Shown here: positions 24,231-37,500 of the stretch, piece by piece | Position numbering within the stretch: the stretch's first letter is position 1 | How the letters are laid out: every line of letters starts with the position of its first letter | NCBI RefSeq assembly: GCF_032854445.1 | Contig: NC_088297.1 | Coordinates: 18,241,127-18,305,126, forward strand | Source of the DNA: Liolophura sinensis | Taxonomy: Eukaryota; Mollusca; Polyplacophora; Chitonida; Chitonidae | Length of the DNA stretch: 64,000 bases | Direction: 5' to 3' | Notes under the pieces: generated by a model | Told to the model about the DNA's origin: nothing | The model's input: only the letters and a program-made list of their open reading frames with translations | Databases searched by the model: none | Program-made: the position numbers and the translations under genes

Positions 24231-24234
24231 ACTA

Positions 24235-24402
<168 letters not shown>

Positions 24403-25261
24403 CGTGTAGAGTAGAATTCTATACTTCTGAGTGACCATACTGTGTTTTGCCCAGCAACTATGTCAAAAAATTTTGGCTGCATTTTCTTCCTGGACGATCT
24501 ATACACGAGGCACACCATGACCTACTGACCACATCTGCTGGTAATCTCAGAACTACTGAATGTGTAGACGACGCTGGGGTGATAATATGGGATAATGAAT
24601 GAACAAATCACAGAGATGATCATCAGCCTCTCAGGTTGGTGCCATGCGGAATGCACTATTTAAAAAAGGCTGGTTCATGGGTCAATTTCAAATTTTTTTA
24701 GGCGTCACCTGTTAAAAACGCAAGGTTATAGTTCAACCAGAACTATAACTGTCCTTTTATATGTACTCCTCTTATGTGACATTACTACGAATGCAACATT
24801 TTAACTATTTTTTTGCTGGCCATGAAGACATATATGAACAATTCCGGTTAATAAAGTGTTTCAAAAGAAAAGACAAGCAGGTGAATGTTGGGTTTGAATT
24901 TGTGTACAGCGTTAAGTCGCGGCGTTAAGAAAAAGGCTGCATGAGTGACGCTGTCACTATCAATTTCTGTAACTGCAGCGGGCGAATAATAGCTGCTTAT
25001 GTCTAGGAGTCGTTTGTGTGATTTTTCTTTTTGCTCCTCTGATTAGGAGATGGGGCACGGTAATTGGCCCCTGGAACCCAGTAATTGGTCCCCATCACTA
25101 ACCATCAAGCAGAACCTCCTCGTGGTGTTAGTGGGAAACAGATGTATCATCTGGCTAATGCTGCTGACCATTTGGTTTCTTCTTGGGTTTGAAACCTTGC
25201 CAAGTTCAAAAATCGTACAAGAATGGAGTAAAAACAAACTTTAATAGCAGGGGTAATTGAG

Positions 25262-25515
25262 TGAGTTAGTGAGTGAGTGCTTGGGGTTTCACGTCGTACT
25301 TAACAATTTTTCAGTCATATGACGACGAAGGAATCTTTAGAGTGCAAGTTATGTGCCTCCTTTTTGCAGGACGAATTTCCACCGCTCCTTTATCGAGTGC
25401 TGCTTGACTGAGACGACTTACCAAGGCCAAGTTAGCCCATTTTCTTTTTTGGACATAGGCACAAAAAATACTTGTCGCTTGTACATGTACGACTATGTGG
25501 TTGACTGCAGGGCAC
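25262..25515 (-). mobile_element. Second SINE family, minus orientation
   Basis: Read on the minus strand it ends with acgacgtgaaaccccaag and a cactcactaactcac tail. This matches the 3' part of the copy at 29.29-29.65 kb. Confidence 0.65.
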
Positions 25516-26330
25516 ATTAAAGCTTATAGTTTTTAGCCTGCGAGGCTTGACTGCCTTCAACTACCCTCTTGTAGTGCTGATAGTCTATCAACATTGATGA
25601 TACCAAAGGCTGGAAACAGAGAAAATGGCAAATATATTTTATTTATCCTTCAAGGAATTTCCAAACGGAAAATATTTGTTGAATAAATGTATGATTTATC
25701 ATTTCTCTACATTTAGCTAAAATGTAATTCTCAATCAAAGTTACTTTATTTATACATCAAGAAAGGTGAAATGTCTAAATAGACAATAATTGTAGGATAA
25801 ACGCCTGATTCATCATTTCTTAACATTCAACTAATTTTTCAATAAAACTTACTCATAAAGTCAGAAATATGAAAGGAACATTATGAAAGGTTATTATATT
25901 TTTGTTGCTCATAATGTTTTTTTGTGGGGTTCTTTCAAAGTTTATTATTAATCAAATTACATTGTGTTAGATTTTTTTTAACTACTGACATTGTTTTCCT
26001 GTTGCATCCAATTCACTTAATAACCAAAATGTGCAAATGCTGAAGATTGGGTGGGTTGGGGTGGACAAAGAACTTATTTTTGCAGATTGAAACTGTGAGG
26101 TGTCTTATCTATTCAATACATAACCAGGGGTTGTATGCCTGACTATTGCTGGTTAGATATGAAAACTGAAAACTGGTAGATGTGTTGAATATATCGGTTT
26201 TTATCGTTTGCGTGGCTTATATTGCAGATATGTTTGTTCATCATTGAATTTTTCTTGACTGCTATGTATTTCATACAGCTTTTATGTTATGATGTAAGTA
26301 TATAAAGTAAGTTTTTTTATGTTCTATTTC
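25516..26330. other. Intergenic, no gene seen
   Basis: AT-rich, with no exon or repeat family recognised. Confidence 0.4.
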
Positions 26331-26332
26331 AG

Positions 26333-28250
26333 ACTGACAACTTTCATTATGAAGCCGATTCAACCCAGTTTGGCTTAAAAGTGAACACGACTGTAGGCAT
26401 TCTGAATGGGGTCAGCTCAGTAAAACATCTGTTTATGCTACATTTTGCTCTCTTTAATTCCAGAGTCCGATGTGATGACCATGATCTTCAAAAACTTGTG
26501 CAACATTCTAAATGTCAAGGTCACCAAAAGCGATCCAAGGAAATACTAGGTGGTTCTCAGATGACACTGACCTTTGTTTATGCAACAACTGATTCAGCTT
26601 CTGCTTCGAGTTCAGTATCCTCTCCTGTTGCAACAAGAACCAAGGATCATTGGTTTCTTTGTCGCGAATTGATTCAGTTACAAAGGCGGAACTGATCTGG
26701 ACCTCAAAGGTGGTTAATTCACATTTAAGTTACTCGTGATGTTGTGATGGCCTGAAGGAAGTACTTAAGGCAATGTCTAAGAAGATTACGTCTGTCGTCG
26801 ATGAGGCTGGCTTGCAGTTGAAGAATTTGCTGATGTTAGGGAGTGAGTGACGGAATGTCAGCATCACTGTCTAGCGCATGGTTAACAAAGCCGTAACTGA
26901 TTTGGGGGCCCCAGGACTTCTAGATGTCAGAACATGTACTCTCCATTTGATGTTGATATTTTTTACCGGTTTAAGGGATGTGCAGCCAGGTCTTCTGTTC
27001 TAGAAGATATTCAACGCAAGATTGGGATAGCGACAAAGAAGCCTTCGAAACGTTGAATGTCGGGGGATGTCTCTGTGGCCTGCAGTAGAACATATTCTGG
27101 AGATCTGGAAATCCCTTATTGAGTACTTTCTAGTTTTTCTGCCAAAGCACAACCCCAGCGATTTATCAAATCCCAGGTATAAAAGGATCAAGGTGGAATT
27201 TCAGGGTCCAGAAATCATAGCCCAACTCAACTTTCTCTCATTTACGTTTGCTGAGTTCTTGGTCTGAGAAAAGCACTCATTCATATTCTCTATGATAAAC
27301 TTTGTAATCTACTCAACACGTTAGTTAGGCGAGTGATGAAGCCCAAAGACTTCAGCTACTTGATGTCTCAATTGTCAATGAAAACTGTTCTGCTAATTGG
27401 TCTGTCAGATCAGTCAGAAGGCTCTCCAGAGAACTAAGACGAGATGTTGACAGTGACATCATTGCTGATGAATGGTCTATCAGGCAGAAAGCATCCCAGC
27501 AGACTGGTCCCAGGAATTAAAACGGGATGTGGACGTCATTATGAGGAGGATTGATACGTAAAGTCAAAAGTTTGGTCTGAAGAATTGCACAGGGAGTTGC
27601 AAGTTTCCAGTTAGTCAAAGTTGTTTTGGCCTTGTCCCATGGAAACAGTGATGTAAAAAGGGCATTTTCAGTAAGTAACAAAAGTGTTACCAAAGACAGG
27701 GCAAACCTAAGTGAGGCTTAATTAACGGCCTTCGGGCAACAACTGATGGCATGAAACGGTATGGCAACCGACCAGAGCATGTTCCAATTACCAAAGATTT
27801 CCTTTCTCTCGGACATATGGCAAACATACATTATAGACAGAGAATCGAGGAAGAGAAGGAACAAAGTAAAAGAAATGAGCAAAGACAAGATAGAACAGAA
27901 AGAGAGGAGGCAGCCAAGTTTTCGAAACAAAAGGAAAACTTCTCCCCAGTAGTACACTGGGGAACAGAAAAGCACAGAGAAATAACTTATTGAGAAGGAA
28001 TCATTGCACAGGTAATTCGCTGGGTGTGAGCAATAGCCGGCTAAACAAGGGAAATCAAAATTGAGGGAGGCTTTTAAAAAGGGTGATATTACGGAGACTG
28101 CGGTTGCTCAGGCCAGACTTGAATCTGCATAACAAAAGATGGAACAGGCACAGGCGGAGCTTACAAAGACTTGAGAAGACCAGGGGAAGGTTGAGAAGAG
28201 AAAGACAGAAATGATATAAAACATGGTAGCTGGTAAAAAGAAGAAAGAGT
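26333..28250 (+). pseudogene. Decayed hAT-like transposase gene
   Basis: Reading in shifting frames, the usual order of a hAT-type transposase can be followed. A zinc-finger-like DLQKLVQHSKCQGHQKR block lies at about 26480-26540 behind an acceptor (TATTTCAG, 26332). A central SLWPAVEHILEIWKSL stretch lies at 27070-27115 and a PLIHILYDKLCN-like segment near 27270-27310. A C-terminal dimerisation-like motif, LALSHGNSDVKRAFSV, lies at about 27628-27680, followed by a charged coiled-coil tail (27790-27950). Frameshifts and stops separate all of these. The hAT label rests on motif recall. Confidence 0.6.
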
Positions 28251-29155
28251 GACAAAGAACGCAGCCGTGTTTTTGTTGATTCTACAAACAAGACAATACT
28301 GTGATCAATACAATGTGCTTTTATTTCAGCACCGGGAGAAAGGTACCATGGTAAACAAAGTGGATATCTTGAATTTCACCTGTGTGCCTGTCAGAATTTT
28401 CAGTTTTATGTTAGAAATTAAATGTTATTTTTCCAAATGGTTTTGTTTGTGTTCCAGAGTGTTTCGTTTATATGTTAAGTGACAGCTTTGATGCATTGCA
28501 GTATGATTAATGAGCCAGCTTACAGTGTTAAGCTGTGACCATCCATCAACTCATGATTATGTATTTGCATCTGGCAGCCTCTATTATTGTTGAGATGCTT
28601 AAAGTTTTACTTTGTGACGATAGACAGGCATGCAAGCTTCTTGGACACTGAAATGTGTGATGTAACAAGCCATTGTATTTTTACCATATTAAATCTCAAA
28701 ATTATTGAAACAGATGACCTGCATTGGGACCCCACTAGCAACTATCTGTGAAGTTCATAGAAAGTGTGTTTTATTTGTAGCATTGATTGTTACCAGTAAT
28801 TAAAATGGTAATATCCTGCATAATTAGAAGTTACTTTAAGATGCGACTTGTTATGGGCTACACCAGGCAAAGTAAGCTGTGAAACAACATCCCACCCCAG
28901 TATTAATCCTAAATTGAATGCTATCACCAACTGTTATCCATCTTTTAACCCTCACTACAGCTGGATTCGAACCCAAAACTCAGCATTACCCCAGCTTTCG
29001 GCCGACATTTGACCCTAACCTAATGCTAGCCTCAAGGCCAAGTGTGAATACAAGTTAACCCCAACTTTATGTCAACTCTGGCCCTAAATTTAACGTTAAC
29101 CCCAACTCGTAGCCATTTTTTGACCCCAACTACAGATGGATTCGAACCCTCTCAT
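28251..29155. other. Intergenic
   Basis: No gene. At 28920-29150 a C-rich phrase of the type cccaactacagctggattcgaaccc recurs three times, an imperfect ~65-bp repeat. Confidence 0.35.
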
Positions 29156-29159
29156 CTCT

Positions 29160-29760
29160 CAGAAATAAAGATGCTACACAGAACCTTTAAAGGTTCTTCA
29201 GATCATGGCTATGGAGGAACATTTTAAGGTTCTATGTGGAACCATTTAAAGATGGTTATATGTAGAACAATTTATTTTTGTATGGTTCTCAGACCGACCC
29301 TGATAGCACAGCTGGTAGAGCGTCCCTGTCGGGAGATATAGATCTATGGTCAATCCTGGGTCGAGTCACATCTAAGACCTTAAAAAAGAGGAAGTTGTAT
29401 CTTCCTCGCTTGGCGCTCAGCAGTAAGGGGATAGTGCAACGACTGGTTGGCCCGTATCAGTATAATGGCTCGGGCGAGGCCACTTACTTGCCTTGGGTAG
29501 GCTAAGTCGTTTCAGTGAAGCAGCGCTAGATAAAAAAAGCGGTGGAAATCCGTCCGGCAACAAGGAGGCACATTACATACACTCTAAGGACTCCTTCGTT
29601 GTCATGTCTGAAAAAGTACGACGTTAAACCCCAAGTACTCACTCACTCAAATGGTTCTATATAGAACCATATCTAAATGAAGCCATATAGAATCATCTAG
29701 CACAGGTGCCAGAAGGAACCATTTGAGGGAAATTGGTTCTGCATTGTACCCACCATTCAC
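29160..29760. mobile_element. Palindromic MITE split by a SINE
   Basis: Both flanks (29160-29289 and 29650-29760) consist of ggttct/agaacc words that pair with each other (aaggttctatgtggaaccat, atggttctatatagaaccat). This is a self-complementary element interrupted by the SINE at 29290-29650. Confidence 0.55.
29290..29650 (+). mobile_element. Second SINE family, full length, nested in a MITE
   Basis: tRNA-type A box (tagcacagctggtagagcg) and B box (ggtcaatcctgggtcgagtc) head a ~360-base body ending acgttaaaccccaag and (ctca)n. ATGGTTCT at 29282-29289 and 29651-29658 flanks it, either as target-site duplication or as part of the MITE palindrome. Confidence 0.8.
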
Positions 29761-31550
29761 TCACTTCCTGAATATATGGTTTAATTAATTTTCGCCGTAA
29801 CTGTATCAGTTCTAACCAACCAATCATCCTCAACACTCTCTGACCTTACAGTCACAAAGCTGTCTGAGAGTAAAATCAGTAAAACCAGTTTACTGCACTA
29901 AAATTGTGCCTTACATAAGGAATTTTTATACAAACACCAAGAGTTGCCTTATACCTTTATGACAAAAATAAAAATTTGCATTTAGGTTCAAATTTAATTT
30001 CAGGAAAGAACACAAGTTAAGAGTATATCTGACTTAAATCTAAGACTGCTTGGTGATCCTGGAGGGAAAAGTGGAACCACCTTAAATGGGATTATTTTGT
30101 AATGTTTTATGAAGTCAAAGATGACAGCAGATAGTTTGCCCACTAACATCTAAAACATGGCATTTAGTTAAATTATATTACATAACAAACCCAAACAACC
30201 TGATTTTAAATTATTTATTACAACAATGAAATTTAAGCAAAAACGGTACACAGTTCAATGAAAGTTCATCTTATAACTCCTAAGAGAATAAAATACAAAA
30301 GGGTACTTCATTCAATCAGCTTGGGCTACTCCTATCATAAAAATACATAAAGGAAGCACCCTCTGATGGACAAAAGATAGTGTTTAAAAAAAAAAACGTA
30401 TTACATCTAAGCCACTGTGTTAATGATACATAACTAGATGTTATAGGTATAGAATGCAGTACATCCGCGCTAAAACGAAAACTATACAATTTAAGAACAG
30501 AATAGGCTGATATAACGAACAGTGTGACTATGTCTGATCTAAGAAAAAGACATCAAAATAAAAGCACAATAGGCATTTATATCAGTTATTAAGTCTTATC
30601 AGACAGATGTACATGGTTTAAACACAAATTGACCTGAATGTACATACAACGTCACTATGATTCAGCCATAAAGCAGGACTACCATTTAAAACAATATACG
30701 TTTATTTTTATACTGAGCATAGAGTGTTTTATCAAGCAAAACTAAATTACAATTTAAAAACATTCTACAGAGATCTGCCTAATGCATTTATGTTATGTTG
30801 TCACTATGTCACTATCAGTCATAAGTTGATAAAGATTAAAAACATTAAAGTCAACATACCTCATCAGCTAAACAGTAGACATTTCAACTACATTTATATT
30901 AAACATAGACATAAAGTATGACTTAGAAACAGTACACATCTAATAATCATCAAATGGCACCACTGTCCTTACACAAAAGCCAAACCTAAAACTAAGCATG
31001 GTACCAATATATTGTCATAAGGCAAAAACATAACAGACAAAATCAAAACCTTCAGAACAATATAAAAATGATATCACTTTCATCGATCACATTTTACCAC
31101 TATTTCACCATGAAATACAACAAAAGAGAAATTAGCCATTAATATCACAACGTAACGTCATAAGAGTTGATAAAAAGTAGATTGAAATTTCAGACCCGCA
31201 AATGCTTTTATGTGTTTTAGTACACATATCCTCACTAAAAGCCATCACCACTTAGCACTATAAATTTTCCTTCTTCACCAAATGCAAGACTTGCAGTATA
31301 TAACACCAGTACCAGTCTGTTCATTTCATCAGTGCTTCACAAAATACGTTTGTAACAAAAACTACGATAACAGATCAGGTAACACACCACAAGTGATAAC
31401 CAGACAAGGAATGTGCGTACAATCTAAGAAAATCAAAATCAAGCGTAATGTCACTGGCACACGGCATTGTACACTCGTTTCAAAGTTACTGATGTGGGCT
31501 TGGAGGGTTTTAGTTTAAAAACATGTTTTTTCAATCGGTGTGGGTATTCA
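29761..31550. other. AT-rich downstream region of the SAM-domain gene
   Basis: No coding exon was recognised. It may include the 3' UTR of the minus-strand SAM-domain gene; an AATAAA on that strand lies near 30700. Confidence 0.4.
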
Positions 31551-31553
31551 ACT

Positions 31554-34500
31554 CTAAATATATATTACAGTGAAAATACCACACTCAGTGCCTGCGCTAC
31601 TGTCCTCTTTCAAAATTTGATAGACTAACACCTGTGCAGCTGTGAAGGAATTTTCATCCAAACATCTATCCAATACTGAAGGTGTTAGAATATCTGGAAC
31701 CTGTTAAAAAGAACATGAATGAATATAAGACATTGGAAGGTCCTAGGCTTTTAATAAGGTAATAAACACATTATTAAAGTTCATTCACCATATCGAGTCT
31801 TAGAGTATCAATTATATGATAGCTGCATCTTTACTGGCTTATTTTGGGATCTCCCTGAGGTCCCTGAATAAAAAAAAAACACAGGGCTGAGAAATGCTGT
31901 CCTTGTGGGTAATAATTAGAAAATTTCCATGCAATGTGAAATTTAAATACTCACTTTGTCAGTAACCAACATGTTTTCCTTGAAAAGTGACAGTAACAAC
32001 AAATAGCTGTTCCCAAATGAAGCCTTGAAATTTATGAAAGAAAACCCATTAATAAAAATATTAATCAGCAAGAAAGACATAATTGCACATCACCAAAGAC
32101 ATCCACTAAATAATGGACTGATTTATTCATTTGATTGGTGTTTTACGACGTACTCAAGAATATTTCAATTATACTACGAACCGGCGGGGGAGGGGGGGGG
32201 CATGACCATCCGCAGGTTGCTGGCAGACCTTCCCTTTTACGACTGGAGAGGAAGCCGGCATGAGCTGGACTTGAACTCACAGCAACCGCATGGTGAGAGG
32301 CTCCTGGGCCATTACGCTGAGCTAGTGCGGTAACCAAATGAGCCACCGAGACCCCTACTGGACTGATACAATCCTGTCCACTGCATTGTCGTGAAACTGC
32401 AAAAGAATCCTTTCCCCCAATGTTAGACTTCAGATAAATGGATAAAAACAAAATTCTAACATTCACTCTATTTCTTGAATTTGAAAAAAAGAAACATTAT
32501 GCTGCATTTCAGCTTAGACATTTTAATGCCTGCTTTTGCATACCCTTTTCTTTCATTTTCATTCAAACCTTCAGCCATTGTTTGGATGCAATGTTGTTTT
32601 AGTTTGGCGAGAGATGAGCTTTCCACACTTTTGCAGGCATCCTGGTCAGATTAGTTATGATCATTCTGTCCACATTAATATGGAACAACATTTACATGTC
32701 AAAAACCAACTGAAAAGCAACAGAAAAGTACCATTATAGCACGGATCCTTAAACTGGGTGTACAAATTGTGTTACTCAATCTAAATCACAGACAATGACC
32801 AGCTTACTGATCCATTATTAAATACACTATTATCACAATGCTTATTGGTTTTCTTAGGAAAAAACCTTGCATTTAAAGTTTTTCTTCCCTATGGATATGC
32901 TTTAACTTTTTAAATTTTCTGAACATTTAGTGATGAAATATGTTTATACTGACTCGCCATTTTTGGAATAGGTAAGAAGGGAATTTTTTCTAACACCTCT
33001 GTTAGCATGTGGCTATCTATGTAGGACTTTCGACAGACCCTTGTTCTCGACATTCGGTCTTCCATTAATTCCCAGTTTGGTCTGGCCTTCTCACCTTCTG
33101 CTCCCAAACTTTTTATTTTCTGATCTGTGCTCCGATCATCCTCTCTAAAATCTGATTCTAAGCCATCAATAATCTGCCAATAAATCAATAACAATGTTGC
33201 CATTTACTGCATGCAACACTGCAGAGATCAACCTTTATTCAAACACTTCAAGGGAACCCGAACCATTTTGCATGTAAAAGGCTCAATAATTTTAAGATAT
33301 GCTCACTGAGATTTTAAAGGCTTCATGGCCATTCACAGATAAGGGTAGCAAGTCTTGATCAAATTAGACCGTTGCTAGTTCTCTAGCACTGACATTTCTC
33401 CTCTTTATTTACAAACTCTCCTGGTTTATTTATTTCTTTAACTCCTATTTTACTCATGCACTTTTACAAAATCATACTCATGTAATTAGACTCCCAGTTG
33501 GCCTAGAAGTTCTTGTCTTCAAAGAGGGATTTACATTTTCCTGTCTTTGCCTGCCACAACCCAAATTTCCTTTTCATTTTCTGCACCACTTCCTGATCAG
33601 CTAATGGATGCCTCTCTTTTTTAAATGTATTCTCGAAAGATTCATGTAAGGAGTCCTGTGAAGCAAACATCAAGAAACATACATGAGTAATTAATATATA
33701 TTTCAAATGCTTAATGTGCCTACTGCTCTCTTTCAGCTTTACAAAAATCCTAAGAATATAGTAAAGCAACAACTGGCTTATTAACAGAGCAGGCCTTTAT
33801 ATAAAGACTACAAAGCATATGACCACAAGGCTGATTTTTCCCAATTCATGAGACTAGAGTACAAGATGAGACAGATGTACAAATACTCACATAAACCAAT
33901 CCAATCTTTCCTCTGAGAAAGGGATGATGGGCAAGGAAAGCAGAAAACAACTCCACATACTGTTTATGCCTTGGCTATCTGTTGAAACAAATAAAATAAC
34001 AAAGTGACCATCTTAGATATTTTGAAGTATCCTGCTTAAGTGTTGCCCAACACCCATCAAAAGGAATCTCTGTCTTAAAAGTGTTGTCTGGTCTGTTAGG
34101 AGGATCCAGTCTTGGACTGAGTGTCTCTTGCTTACAAGGAAACAAATCCATCAATGGCTACACCATTATGGTATTTCTACATGAAATCATGTGAAGCTGA
34201 ATTTGATCTCTCATTCTCAACAAACCCACTGTAATGTTTAAAGAACTGGCAAAGGTCCCCAATACGTGCATAATCAAGATCTGGCCACCTTTTACACAAC
34301 ATAATTACAAGGTAACCATCAATCGAATTAAGCTTCATTCTAATAACTTTAACAGGAACATGTAAGAAAAGTAAAACTCAAAGCCCTTCAGTAATTCAAT
34401 TGAAAGGTTACAAATGTTGTTACTAGACCTGTTCTGTTAAATAATTCCCAATGCTATTACCGCCATGTATATAGAAATACATGTACTTTATGATTCTGAG

Positions 34501-37500
34501 ACAAATCACAAGATTAAGTGGCAAAAATCTGCCACCTTAAAGGAAACATACTAGAATACATGTTCTCCCAAACCATCACCATTAAGCCTAAACAATTATT
34601 TGGTATTATTAACTTAGACTATGCAAAACTAGTGAATAACAAATTTTGGAACTTTGATTTAAACCCTATTTTTTTGCAATAATGAAAAGATCAGATTTAC
34701 AAGGAGATATTACTCAGATGATCAAACACAACTTGTATCAGAGTTGCCCTGATTTTTGACTTTTTACAAGCTCTCAATCCTTCATCTTGGTGTTTAAGGG
34801 CTGTCCTCAACACAGCTGAAAAATCTGGAAACACTGACAGGTTCAACATATTTCTCCCATGCAGAACTGGCAGTTGAGAATTTCCTACACCAGGGAAATC
34901 ATCTGAAGAGCTGATAAATAAATACGAAAACCAAAAAAAAAAAAACCCCAAATTCTGCAGTGTCATATGCACCACCACAACATTCAGATTTTAATAAGGG
35001 GCAGATAACTTTGTAAAAAATGGGCAAGGAAAGAAAAATAATATAACTGTACATAGCTACAGTGCTTTCTCTATTAGCCAGCCACACAACTTGCAGAAAC
35101 CTAGATCAAGATCTCAGGCAGATGGCCAAAGATCTCCAATAGTTTTCCATACGCGACAACGTTAACGTTTAGCGCTGTAGCTCAGTCCCAAACATTCTGT
35201 GGCCAATAACCTTGGTGAATGCATGGCCCAGCCTATGACAAACAGGCCATAAAAAACCTTGACAAAGGTTGACTGTCAAAATCTGGACCTTTCTATGCCG
35301 GCGACTGGGAGGGGTGCCTAGCAACGTCAAGGGGACGTCACTTGCAGCCTCATCACCATCTGTCTCCTTGTGTCCTCTGGCCCAAAATTTCAAACTTTCA
35401 TCATTAAAACTCATACCTGCCCAAAGCTTAAACAATTTCCAATGGGGGTCTGTGTCCTATCACACCAGCCAACTTTTTCCAAAATCAATAGTTTTTTGCA
35501 CCACATAATTCCTACTACCTCTCAACCACACACACAAAGTTAGGGCTTGATACATGCAAAAACTTTTGAGTAGGAGGAATTTAACTTGGGGTACCCCTAT
35601 CTTGGAAATGTGTCTGTTTGTCCACTCTCAAGGACCAAGTTCAAAGCTCTGTAGTGCACATACCGTTCAAAATATCTCAACCAGGTTAAATGTTTTGGAA
35701 AGCTGGCATGTATATCTGCAAGAATAATGAAAAAATTCCAATGACCAAGTATTTTACATTTTCCAATAACAAACATTCAGAAAATTATGTATTTTCAAGT
35801 AGATTTTCTTGTTTACAGCAGAGCTAAGAAAAAGTTAAAGGCCAAAAGTGTCAAAATATATATCAAAACTTAGGTAATGTATCGAACAAATATACTTACA
35901 AAATATAAGACATGCTTTTAGCAACTTTGTGCAAAATTTGACCTCACAGTGATACAGGAAGGGGGGGGGGGGGGGTAGCAAAGTGGGTTTTCAAAATTCC
36001 GGAAAAGTACATTTTGATCACCATCAAAGTAAACATATGTATCCAAACTGATATAGAAATGCTCATAGGCACAGTTTCCATGAATAGGGCTTAAGAAAAG
36101 ACTAGTATCCCTTTTACACACCGATTCAAATGATAAAACACTTTAAAAGAACACCCACTCCACCACCCACCCCCTTCCCCGCCTCCCCAATGGCTGCCAT
36201 TGGTTGGCTGGCTTACCTCAACTCACAGCACAAAAGAATCCCACCACCTGTGTTGTTGCCTCAGACGAAATTAGTACTTTCCACATAACAAACACCAAAG
36301 TGTGACACTTGCATCTACAAAAGATAAAGAGAGGGGAGAAATATGAATTTGCCACTTACACACAGAAAGCAACACAGAACATGCACACTGGTCATTCAGA
36401 CAGTCAGCAAGGCAACCCTCCCAAGATATGTTGAAGGGACCCAAAAAGGGGGGGAAAGTTATACTTTTTAACCTGTAACAACACAGAAATCCTCAAATAA
36501 TCAGTGAAAAATTACATCCGTAATCAGGTTCCACACTGGGTGTTCCTGGGTGGGCATGAGGAACGGACATTTAAACTGCCCATGCACATATGAGAAACCT
36601 GTGACGTTTCCTCGGGGTGGGGGGTGGGGGGGTAGGTGCTGTAGGGGTATGTGTCATGGCGTAGTACCCGACCAATGACGGGGATACTAGGTCGGCCAAG
36701 GGAGTGGAGGACTGCATACCATTGGTCAGGCCTTTGAGGAAGGTGATCGGCTAGCAGACTCCACTCACCTAGGTAGATCCCAGTTCAATGTATGCATAAA
36801 CCAGGTAAAGTTCATTGAAGCCATGTTTGGGAGACAAGGTCTAAAGAGGGAAACCAAAGAGAAAGCTCAATAGGTATTGAACTAGGATGTGAAAGCCATG
36901 TGTAGCTGTCTATTTTCTCAACTTGTGTGTGATGACATTGGAAACATAAAAAAAAAAAATTCCAGCTACCCAGGGAGGTGGAACTCACTGGGCCAGATAC
37001 TAAAACAAAAACTGCTAGAGATGTCGCAGGAACAGCGTGCTGTGTTCTGGTGGAGAAACAGACACATGGTGGGGCAGAGACTCATTTTCACAAGGGCAAT
37101 ATTTCAACAAATCACACTTACATGTATGCTAGATTCTTGAAATTGATCATTTTTGTTCCATCACGGTATGTAATGTGTGAGTAACTTGTCAGAGGAACAA
37201 ATACACACATGCAATGACAACTACATGCCTACAGTGGTTTATTTTTAAGTTTAATGAGGAAAACCTTTTCCACTTCAAGCCTATGCCCAAAAACAGCAGC
37301 CAGTGTTGTAGCAGAGATGCCCGTTTTTAATGTTTTGTGACTGCAGGTTGATTTGATGCACATTTACCTAGTGTGTGGTGGCACACATGGGAGGAACCTG
37401 ACTTGGTTTGTAAATTAAATACACACTGGCCCTCTCTACTGTCTGGCCAAGTAAATTAATCTGATGAAGTGTTTTTATCCACCTGTGTGAGGCTGGGCCC

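Noticed and set aside
25043-25244. Overlapping 64-codon frames on both strands
   Set aside because: A hydrophobic stretch (LVVLVGNRCIIWLMLLTIWF) is tempting as a TM helix, but there is no start context, donor or partner exon.
32143-32466. 107-codon minus-strand frame
   Set aside because: It is the translated SINE body. The same applies to frames at 18685-18903, 42758-42952, 55738-55941 and 63123-63420.
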